This document shows, piece by piece, positions 6,708 through 13,428 of a stretch of 13,428 nucleotides of DNA. Under the pieces are notes generated by a model. The model was not told the DNA's origin. It was given only the letters and a program-made list of their open reading frames with translations, and did no database searches. The DNA lies in the NCBI GenBank assembly GCA_937892135.1, contig CALAUK010000102.1, positions 1 to 13,428 on the forward strand. The letters are read 5' to 3'. A program made the position numbers and the translations under genes. Origin of the DNA: an uncultured Clostridia bacterium (GTDB taxonomy: Bacteria > Bacillota > Clostridia > UBA1381 > UMGS1253). The stretch's first letter is position 1. Every line of letters begins with the position of its first letter.

Positions 6708-9700
6708 TTAATCAAACAGACCCATCTGACTTGACTGTCTCATTCCGTCAAAACAGCCGTTCTTCTCAAGAGATTCAAGGGCATTTTTACTGATTTTTGT
6801 CCTTTCGTGCAAATCTTCAACAGAGAAAAATTCTCCCTTTTCCCTTTCCTCTGAAATACTGTCTGCCATAGCAATACTTACATTTGGAATTGCCGACAAC
6901 GGCGGAAGGATAACCTTATCCCCGCAGGGCAAAAAGTTTTTTGGATGCGACTTATATATATCAACCGGAGCAAAGCTAAAGCCTCTTGCATACATCTCCT
7001 TGCAAAGCTCAAGAGTTGTCTTTAAATCCTTATCCTTCTGAGTAGGCTTTTCAATAGCATCAATCGCTTTCATAGCGGCCTCTGCAGTTTCCAAGCCATA
7101 ACACATAAGCTCTCCGTCAAAAGCGCCAAGCGCTCTTATTGAAAAATATGCACAGTAATAAGCTATCGGGTGATGCACCTTAAACCATGCAATTCTAAAC
7201 GCCATCATAACATACGCAACAGCATGGGCCTTCGGGAACATATATTTTATCTTGTTACACGAATCAATATACCACTGAGGCACATCGTGGTTTTTCATAT
7301 CAGCCTCATCGTCAGGTGTAAGCCCTTTTCCCTTTCTTACCTTTTCCATAATGGTAAATGCTTTTTTAGGCTCAAGTCCCATATGGATAAGATAAATCAT
7401 AATATCGTCTCTGGTACATATAGCCTCGGACAAAACTATTTCTCCGCTTCTTATGTATTCCTGAGCGTTATTAAGCCACACATCTGTTCCGTGAGAAAGG
7501 CCTGAAATTCTTAAAAGCTCGGAAAACCTTTTAGGCTCTGTGTCAATAAGCATCTGGCGAACAAACTCAGTTCCAAACTCAGGCACGCCGAATGTTCCAA
7601 CCTTACTTCCTATCGCGTCAGGTGTTACGCCTAATGCATCTGTGTTTAAAAACAGGCTTAAGGTAGGCTTATCGTCTAAGGGAATTGTTTTTGCATCAAG
7701 CCCCGTTAAATCTTCAAGCATACGGATAACCGTCGGGTCATCGTGCCCTAAAATATCCAGTTTTAACAGATTATCGTGAATTGAATGATAATCAAAATGC
7801 GTTGTTATAATATCGCTTTCCGCGTCATTTGCGGGGTGCTGAACAGGGCAGAACTGATGAATATCATTTTCCTTGGGCACAATGATAACGCCCCCCGGGT
7901 GCTGACCTGTTGTTCTCTTAACGCCCGTACAGCCTAAGGTTATTCTTCTTATCTCTGCATCACGGACTTTCATTTCACGCTCAGCAAAGTATTTTTTAAC
8001 ATAGCCAAAAGCAGTTTTATCCGCAACAGTGCCGATAGTTCCTGCTCTGAAAACGTGCCCCTCACCAAAGAGTTCTTCCGTGTACTTATGAGCGACACTC
8101 TGATACTCACCCGAGAAGTTAAGGTCGATATCGGGCTCTTTGTCTCCTTCGAAGCCTAAAAACGTTTCAAACGGAATATCGTGACCGTCTTTTTTATAAA
8201 GCTCACCACAAACAGGGCAAACCTTATCTGGCATATCGCAACCCGAAATACCGCTTCCGTCTTCTATAAACTCGCTATGCTTGCATTTTTTGCAAACATA
8301 ATGCGCAGGAAGAGCATTAACCTCTGTTATTCCCGACAAAAATGCAACAAACGAAGAGCCAACCGAACCTCTCGAACCAACAAGATATCCGTCAGAAAGG
8401 GATTTACTAACAAGCTTCTGCGCTATAATATACATAACGGAAAATCCGTATGTAGTAATAGACTTAAGCTCTTTTTCCATTCGTTCTCTTACTATATCCG
8501 GCAAAGGATTTCCGTAAATCTCTTCTGCCTTATCCTTTGACATTCTTATAATGTCTTCCTGAGCTCCCTCAATGCTCGGCGGATATGTTCCGCTCCTTAC
8601 TGGCGAAAGCTCTTCTGTCATATCAGAAATAAGATTAGTGTTTTTAATTACTACTTCTCTTGCTAATTCTTCCCCAAGATAAGAAAACTCGTCTAGCATC
8701 TCCTCTGTCGTTCTTAAATACAAAGGCGCCTGAAAATCTGCATCGTCAAAGCCCTTTCCCGCCATTAAAACTCTTCTGTAAACCTCGTCCTCGGGATTTA
8801 GAAAATGTACATCGCACGTTGCGCAAACGGGCTTATTTAATTTCTTTCCGAGCATTACAATCTGGCGGTTAATATCTTCTAACGCCTCTTTGTTTCTGAC
8901 CATCCCGTTTCTTATCATAAATTCATTATTTCCAAGAGGCTGAATTTCAAAATAATCATAAAATGATGCTATTTTTTCTATATCTTCATCACTTGCGCCC
9001 GAAAATACCGCATTATAAAGCTCGCCCGCCTCGCACGCAGAGCCTACAATAAGCCCCTCGCGGTATTTATTTATAATGCTCTTCGGCATTCTCGGTGTTC
9101 TGTAAAAATACTTAAGATGAGAATCTGAAATAAGGCGGTAAAGATTTTCCAAGCCAACCGCATTTTTTGCTATAACAATAATATGGTGTGAAGGTAATCC
9201 CTTTACATCTATTTTATCTCCAAAATGAAAGTTCAGGTCTTTAATATCTGAAAGCCCTGTATCTTCAAGCATTTTTATAAACTTAATGAATATATGAGCC
9301 GTTGCAAGCGCATCGTCAACCGCTCTGTGATGGTTTTCAAGCTTAACCTTAAGGTGCTTTGCAACCGAATTAAGCTTATGATTTTTAAGGTCTGTTAAAA
9401 GCTTTCTTGAAAGAGAAACCGTGTCTAAATATGTATAGTTAAATTCTTTTCCCATTCTTTCAAGGCTCGCTCTTATAAAGCCCGTGTCAAACTTTGCATT
9501 ATGCGCAACCAAAACTGCTTCTTCACCACAGAACTTTAAAAACTCCGAAACCGCTTCTTGTTCAGGCGGCGCATTTTCAACCATTGAATTTGTTATGCCT
9601 GTAAGCTCTGTAATCTTATGAGAAATTAGCTCCTTCGGCTTAACAAATGTTGAAAAGCTGTCTGAAATTTCCCCGTCTTTTATCTTTATCGCACCGATTT

Positions 9701-10724
9701 CAATTATCTCGTTTTTGGCCGCCGAAAGACCTGTTGTCTCCAAATCAAAAACAACATACTCATCTTTTAAGCTGTGTGACTTGGGGCTATAAACAATAGA
9801 AACATCATCGTCTACAACATAGCCCTCAACGCCATAAATTACCTTTATCCCGAATTTTTTCGCCGCCTTTGCCGCCTCGGGATAGGCTTGCACAACACCA
9901 TGGTCAGTTATAGCAATCGCCTTATGACCCCATTTTGCTGCCCTTCCTATTAAATCCGTAGCAGAAGAAACTCCATCCATCTCAGACATCTGGGTATGCA
10001 AATGAAGCTCAACTCTTTTTTCCTCCGAATTATCCTCTCTTTCAGGTGGCGGCGCTATTTCATTTATATCTATGGGGCTTAAAACATAGTCCCCTGCATA
10101 ACGGTCATAAATTAAATCTCCGTATACGCTTATCCAGACTCCTTTTTTAAGGCGTTTTTCTATCTTTTCTTTTGAAGCGCCCGCTCTTTTTGCGGCATAT
10201 CCGCCCTCCTGATTTCCCCTTACCGGCAAATCACAGAAAAGCTTTAAAGTCAAAGAGTCTTCTTTATCTGTTATATCAACAGAAACTATCCACGCCCCGT
10301 CTCGCCTCTGGTTAAACTCAATATTAAAAATCTCGCCCGAGGTCCTAAGTCTCCCAACCTCAGGAGTAACCTCTTTTATTTTAAGAAGTGAGCCTTTTAT
10401 CTTCTTTCCCAAAATAACCTCGCTGACAGTTGTTTTTGACCTCTCCTGTTCAAGCTTTTTTATTATTTCGTTTTCCATTTCCTGCTTTTTCTTATTTAAG
10501 TCAGGCAGGATATTAGCATCATCAATTTCAATTGCTACGCTTTTTAATCCGTATTTTTCTATCAAAAGAGCACGAATTTTTTCCAAGCTCTCCTCTGCTA
10601 ATTTAACATCGGGCGCAGGCTTTAAGCTCATAGTTCTCTCTTTTTTACTTATCTTTATATCAACGATTTCGATATCAGCGCTTTCGCCTGTAATATCCGG
10701 TATGATAGCTGATAACTTAGTCAT
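6708..10724 (-). CDS. polC: DNA polymerase III alpha subunit, PolC type
   Basis: PolC is the main replicative polymerase of Bacillota, with built-in 3'-5' proofreading. Domains in order: a short N-terminal domain with a coiled-coil-like stretch (1-120), an OB fold (about 125-225), the PHP domain (from 238; HLHTQMS, ITDH at 272-275) split by a DEDDh exonuclease (322-485; D327, E329, D413, H466, D471), the rest of PHP to about 655, a zinc-binding palm/fingers region (C811, C814, C836, C839), GSRGSVGSS (783-791), catalytic D865 and D867 in PDIDLNFSG, probably D990 in LDILGHDDP, TGQHPGG, and a C-terminal clamp-binding motif QMGLF (1333-1337). The start ATG 10724 has AAGGAG 8 bases upstream, overlapping the ispG stop region; the gap is 12 bases. 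At 1338 residues it is about 100 shorter than Bacillus PolC (1437), all lost from the N-terminal domain. All catalytic motifs are intact. Confidence 0.98.
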   Translation of the reverse strand: MTKLSAIIPDITGESADIEIVDIKISKKERTMSLKPAPDVKLAEESLEKIRALLIEKYGLKSVAIEIDDANILPDLNKKKQEMENEIIKKLEQERSKTTVSEVILGKKIKGSLLKIKEVTPEVGRLRTSGEIFNIEFNQRRDGAWIVSVDITDKEDSLTLKLFCDLPVRGNQEGGYAAKRAGASKEKIEKRLKKGVWISVYGDLIYDRYAGDYVLSPIDINEIAPPPEREDNSEEKRVELHLHTQMSEMDGVSSATDLIGRAAKWGHKAIAITDHGVVQAYPEAAKAAKKFGIKVIYGVEGYVVDDDVSIVYSPKSHSLKDEYVVFDLETTGLSAAKNEIIEIGAIKIKDGEISDSFSTFVKPKELISHKITELTGITNSMVENAPPEQEAVSEFLKFCGEEAVLVAHNAKFDTGFIRASLERMGKEFNYTYLDTVSLSRKLLTDLKNHKLNSVAKHLKVKLENHHRAVDDALATAHIFIKFIKMLEDTGLSDIKDLNFHFGDKIDVKGLPSHHIIVIAKNAVGLENLYRLISDSHLKYFYRTPRMPKSIINKYREGLIVGSACEAGELYNAVFSGASDEDIEKIASFYDYFEIQPLGNNEFMIRNGMVRNKEALEDINRQIVMLGKKLNKPVCATCDVHFLNPEDEVYRRVLMAGKGFDDADFQAPLYLRTTEEMLDEFSYLGEELAREVVIKNTNLISDMTEELSPVRSGTYPPSIEGAQEDIIRMSKDKAEEIYGNPLPDIVRERMEKELKSITTYGFSVMYIIAQKLVSKSLSDGYLVGSRGSVGSSFVAFLSGITEVNALPAHYVCKKCKHSEFIEDGSGISGCDMPDKVCPVCGELYKKDGHDIPFETFLGFEGDKEPDIDLNFSGEYQSVAHKYTEELFGEGHVFRAGTIGTVADKTAFGYVKKYFAEREMKVRDAEIRRITLGCTGVKRTTGQHPGGVIIVPKENDIHQFCPVQHPANDAESDIITTHFDYHSIHDNLLKLDILGHDDPTVIRMLEDLTGLDAKTIPLDDKPTLSLFLNTDALGVTPDAIGSKVGTFGVPEFGTEFVRQMLIDTEPKRFSELLRISGLSHGTDVWLNNAQEYIRSGEIVLSEAICTRDDIMIYLIHMGLEPKKAFTIMEKVRKGKGLTPDDEADMKNHDVPQWYIDSCNKIKYMFPKAHAVAYVMMAFRIAWFKVHHPIAYYCAYFSIRALGAFDGELMCYGLETAEAAMKAIDAIEKPTQKDKDLKTTLELCKEMYARGFSFAPVDIYKSHPKNFLPCGDKVILPPLSAIPNVSIAMADSISEEREKGEFFSVEDLHERTKISKNALESLEKNGCFDGMRQSSQMGLFD

Positions 10725-10736
10725 ACTTTTATCTCC

Positions 10737-11783
10737 TTATAGCTTGTCTATCTCATAAAGCAAAGAAGAAACAATATCCTCTTCTTTAACCTTTCTTATA
10801 ATCTCGCCCTTTTTAAATAAAAGGCCCTCACCGTTACCGCCCGCTACACCTATGTCAGCGTCTCTTGCCTCTCCCGGCCCGTTTACAGCGCAGCCCATAA
10901 CCGCAACCTTAATATCCTTATTTATTTTAGAAACCTCTTTATAAACCTTGTCCGCAATTTCGATTAGGTTGATTTTGCATCTTCCGCAGGTCGGGCAGGA
11001 CACAAAACGAACCCCGCCTTTTCTTAAGTTAAGCGACTTTAAAATTTCAATCCCCGCTCTTACTTCACGAACAGGATTGTCAGTTAAAGAAACCCTTATA
11101 GTGTCTCCTATTCCCTCCGAAAGAAGCGTGCCTATTCCAACCGCTGACTTAACAAGTCCCGATTCGTATGTACCCGCCTCTGTAACTCCAAGATGCAAGG
11201 GATAATTGGTTTTCTCGCTTGCAAGGCGATATGCCTCAATCATAGTTGGCACATCTGACGCCTTTAAGGAAAGCACTATATCGTAAAAAGAAAACTCTTC
11301 TAAAAGCGCTGCATGAGAAAGTGCGCTTTCAACCAACGCCTCAGCCGTTGCAGAGCCGTATTTTTCTAAGATTTCCTTTTCAAGAGAGCCTCCGTTAACT
11401 CCTATTCTTATTGGAACAGAGCATTTTTTTGCCATTTCGGCAGTTTTTCTTACTCTTTCTTTATCGCCTATGTTTCCCGGATTAATTCGTATTTTATCAA
11501 TTCCGTTTTCCATGCACATTAAAGCTAAGCGATAATCAAAATGAATATCTGCAACGATGGGAATAGACGTTTTTTTCTTTATTTCCTCAATCGCTCTTGC
11601 CGCCGCCTCATCAGGCACTGCAACTCTTGCAATATCACAGCCCGCCGCTTCAAATTCTTTTATCTGCTCAATCGTTTTTTGCGCGTCAGAGGTTTTTGTA
11701 TTAGTCATAGACTGCACTAAAATCTCGTTGCCCGCACCGATAATTTTATTTCCTATTTTAATCTCTTTAGTAATTTTTCTCAA
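10737..11783 (-). CDS. ispG: 4-hydroxy-3-methylbut-2-enyl diphosphate synthase IspG (GcpE)
   Basis: IspG is the [4Fe-4S] enzyme that converts methylerythritol cyclodiphosphate to HMBPP, the penultimate step of the MEP isoprenoid pathway. The TIM-barrel half is seen in VQSMTNTKTSD, PIVADIHFDYRLAL and RINPGNIG. The cluster-binding half has SCPTCGRC (C263, C266) and GCAVNGPGEA (C298 and the fourth ligand, E305), matching the Cys3-Glu pattern of the family. The start is unusual: there is no ATG at the N-terminus. Two in-frame TTG codons, 11789 and 11783, follow AGAGGTG (11797-11791). I choose TTG 11783 (348 residues, read RKITKEIKIG after fMet), because its spacing is 7 bases against 1 for the upstream TTG. 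It lies 20 bases after rseP and 12 before polC. Its link with dxr, another MEP enzyme, in the same operon fits its role. Confidence 0.96.
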   Translation of the reverse strand: MRKITKEIKIGNKIIGAGNEILVQSMTNTKTSDAQKTIEQIKEFEAAGCDIARVAVPDEAAARAIEEIKKKTSIPIVADIHFDYRLALMCMENGIDKIRINPGNIGDKERVRKTAEMAKKCSVPIRIGVNGGSLEKEILEKYGSATAEALVESALSHAALLEEFSFYDIVLSLKASDVPTMIEAYRLASEKTNYPLHLGVTEAGTYESGLVKSAVGIGTLLSEGIGDTIRVSLTDNPVREVRAGIEILKSLNLRKGGVRFVSCPTCGRCKINLIEIADKVYKEVSKINKDIKVAVMGCAVNGPGEARDADIGVAGGNGEGLLFKKGEIIRKVKEEDIVSSLLYEIDKL

Positions 11784-11790
11784 AACCAAA

Positions 11791-11797
11791 CACCTCT
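11791..11797 (-). promoter_or_regulatory. Ribosome binding site of ispG (decides the TTG start)
   Basis: AGAGGTG complements the 16S rRNA 3' end. It is 7 bases from TTG 11783 but only 1 base from TTG 11789, which favours the shorter protein. Confidence 0.7.
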
Positions 11798-11803
11798 TTT
11801 TAT

Positions 11804-12934
11804 TTACGCACCCGAAAACAGCCTTGCAATATCATTATAAGTTGCAAAAATCATAATTCCGATTAAAATCGCAAAGCCGATAAGATTTATAATTCCTTCT
11901 TTTTCGGGAGGAACTTTCTTTTTCGTAATCGCCTCAATAAGTATTATTATCATCTTGCACCCGTCAAGCGCAGGGATAGGCAAAAGGTTCATAACACCTA
12001 AGTTAACCGTAAGAAGAGCTAAGATGCTAAACAAAAATGAAATGTCAACTTTTGACGCCTCGCCTATAATCGAAACAACGCCGACAGGACCTGAAATCTG
12101 ATTTGCAGGGATGTTTCCTGAAATTAACTCAAACAAAGAAACATAAACTAATTTCACATAAAAGCCCGTTAAGAAAAATGACCTTTTCAAAGAATGAAAA
12201 ATTGTATTCTCCTCAGTTTCACAGTCAAAGCCTAAGATATATCTTTCGGATCTTTCTTCTTTTCCCAAATAGCTTTCATCGGTTGTAGCACCAGTCTCAT
12301 AGGTTCCGACGAGCATGCCGTCTATATACCTTTCCGCAATTGTCTTATCCTTTTGATATTTATATATAACCTCTTCTTTAACGGGAGTTACCTTGCTTTT
12401 AATAATTTCATTTCCTCTTTTAACCCAGACTTCAGTTTCTTTTCCGCCAACTCTGTCCAAAGAGAAGCTTAAATCTTCATAAATATTTATACGGCTGCCA
12501 TCTATTTTTATAATTCTGTCGCCTGATTTAAATCCCGCATCCAGCATATCAGAATAGCTTTCTATTCTGTCTATAACAGGCAAAACCGCTTGTTTTTGCC
12601 CTGCCTCAACAGAAAACAAAAGTACAAAACCTAAAAATATGTTTAAAACTGCGCCCGCTATAACAACAATGAATCTTTTCCACCATTTAGCGCGTCCAAA
12701 TGAACGCTCGTCATCACTTTGAGAGTCCTCGCCTTCCATACTGCAATAGCCTCCAATAGGTAAAACCCTTACAGAATAAAGAGTTTCGCCCATTTTCTTT
12801 TTAAAAATTGCAGGACCCATTCCAATGGCGAACTCCAAAACCTTTATTTTAAAAAGCTTCGCCGAAATAAAATGACCAAACTCGTGTATAAAAACCATTA
12901 AAGCAAAAGCAAGAAGCGCAATTAAAATTCCCAT
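11804..12934 (-). CDS. rseP: Site-2 intramembrane zinc metalloprotease RseP (RasP/YluC)
   Basis: RseP-family proteases cut transmembrane segments of anti-sigma factors and leftover signal peptides within the membrane. The 376-residue protein has an N-terminal membrane helix carrying the zinc motif HEFGH (17-21), the GYCSMEGE region, a second helix (about 88-109), a PDZ domain (about 115-185, with AGFKSGDRIIKIDG), further helices from about 250, and the second active-site motif NLLPIPALDG (316-325) with the metal-binding D324. The start ATG 12934 has AGAGGT 8 bases upstream. The dxr stop is 14 bases upstream and ispG begins 20 bases downstream, the usual dxr-rseP-ispG order. One oddity is a charged stretch of about 45 residues (186-230) between the PDZ domain and the RYILGF segment, where many clostridial homologues appear to have only a short link. 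Confidence 0.96.
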   Translation of the reverse strand: MGILIALLAFALMVFIHEFGHFISAKLFKIKVLEFAIGMGPAIFKKKMGETLYSVRVLPIGGYCSMEGEDSQSDDERSFGRAKWWKRFIVVIAGAVLNIFLGFVLLFSVEAGQKQAVLPVIDRIESYSDMLDAGFKSGDRIIKIDGSRINIYEDLSFSLDRVGGKETEVWVKRGNEIIKSKVTPVKEEVIYKYQKDKTIAERYIDGMLVGTYETGATTDESYLGKEERSERYILGFDCETEENTIFHSLKRSFFLTGFYVKLVYVSLFELISGNIPANQISGPVGVVSIIGEASKVDISFLFSILALLTVNLGVMNLLPIPALDGCKMIIILIEAITKKKVPPEKEGIINLIGFAILIGIMIFATYNDIARLFSGA

Positions 12935-12948
12935 ATTATAATACCTCT

Positions 12949-13428
12949 TTAAATATTAAATGCTTTTTTAACATATTCGCGCGCCCATAAATCAGCATTA
13001 TAAACATCTTCTAAAGATCTGGCGCTGGTGTTATTATATGCATTCATTGTATCCTCTATAACATCAGCTATATCAAGAAAACCAATCTTTCCGTCTAAGA
13101 AAAGTGAAACCGCAATCTCGTCTGCACCATTTAAGACAGTGCTCATCATACCGCCCTCGTCAAGAGCACGCCTTGCCAGTTTAAGAGCCTTAAAGGTGTC
13201 TGTGTCGGGCTCATAAAATGTAAGAGAGCTGCACTTTGAAAAATCAAGCTTTTCATAAACATAGCTTTCACGGTCAGGGTAGTTAATAGCGTATGCTATC
13301 GGCACTCTCATATCAGGCAAGCCAAGCTGAGCAATAATTGCGCCGTCATTAAATCTTACCATAGAATGAACAATGCTTTCGGGGTGAATAACGACTTCAA
13401 TCTCTTCTGATTTAACATCAAAAAGCCA
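12949..13428 (-). CDS. dxr: 1-deoxy-D-xylulose 5-phosphate reductoisomerase Dxr, C-terminal part (5' end outside window)
   Basis: Dxr (IspC) catalyses the NADPH-dependent rearrangement and reduction of DXP to MEP, the first committed step of the MEP isoprenoid pathway. The window holds the last 159 codons; the frame is open at the right edge and begins WLFDVKSEEIEVVIHPESIV. The family signatures are present: HPESIVHSMVRFNDG, AQLGLPDMRVPIAYA, and the C-terminal helical domain with LNGADEIAVSLFLDGKIGFL (usual form LNAANEVAV). An ATG at 13362 lies inside the conserved HSMV motif and is not the start. The stop is 14 bases before rseP. Catalytic residues in the N-terminal NADPH and metal-binding regions are outside the window, so completeness cannot be judged. 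Confidence 0.95.
   Translation of the reverse strand, partial: WLFDVKSEEIEVVIHPESIVHSMVRFNDGAIIAQLGLPDMRVPIAYAINYPDRESYVYEKLDFSKCSSLTFYEPDTDTFKALKLARRALDEGGMMSTVLNGADEIAVSLFLDGKIGFLDIADVIEDTMNAYNNTSARSLEDVYNADLWAREYVKKAFNI

Noticed and set aside
1..13428. Search for CRISPR arrays, insertion sequences, tRNA or rRNA genes, phage or defence genes.
   Set aside because: No spaced direct repeats, transposase-like frames, terminal inverted repeats, tRNA-like cloverleafs or defence-family motifs were seen. Coding density is filled by housekeeping genes on one strand.

Overview
This window reads as an ordinary chromosomal housekeeping segment of a low-GC (roughly 40% by eye) Gram-positive bacterium, most likely a member of the class Clostridia (Bacillota). 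The evidence is a PolC-type replicative polymerase with an exonuclease inserted in its PHP domain, a long Alu-domain SRP RNA of the Bacillus/Clostridium kind directly upstream of dnaX, and the gene orders dxr-rseP-ispG-polC and SRP RNA-dnaX-ybaB-recR, which are classic for this phylum. Every gene I can support lies on the minus strand, so transcription runs from high to low coordinates. No plus-strand gene, mobile element, CRISPR array, tRNA or rRNA was seen.

Region 1 (13428 to 6674) is an operon with spacings of 12 to 20 bases: the 3' part of dxr (MEP isoprenoid pathway), rseP (site-2 membrane protease), ispG (MEP pathway; probable TTG start) and polC (replicative DNA polymerase). It ends in a strong intrinsic terminator 6 bases after the polC stop. 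The operon promoter is outside the window.

Region 2 (6641 to 4746) is a stand-alone unit: a near-consensus promoter, one gene for a Na+/phosphate-cotransporter-family membrane protein with a C-terminal PhoU-like domain, and a strong terminator 4 bases after its stop.

Region 3 (4723 to 1) starts with a strong promoter firing into the SRP RNA (about 270 nt). About 50 bases later comes a compact operon: dnaX (clamp-loader tau), ybaB/ebfC (nucleoid-associated protein), recR (recombinational repair), mltG (endolytic murein transglycosylase) and trmR (tRNA wobble-uridine O-methyltransferase, cut by the window edge). Gaps between these genes are 1 to 20 bases. I see no separate promoter between the SRP RNA and dnaX, so read-through from the SRP RNA promoter is plausible.

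The window joins gene blocks that are separate in Bacillus subtilis: SRP RNA-dnaX-yaaK-recR, and yrrL(mltG)-yrrM(trmR). I found no convincing undescribed system. The points worth a second look are modest: the possible dependence of dnaX on the SRP RNA promoter, a hairpin over the dnaX ribosome binding site, a PolC N-terminus roughly 100 residues shorter than in Bacillus, an unusual spacer in RseP, and the TTG start of ispG.
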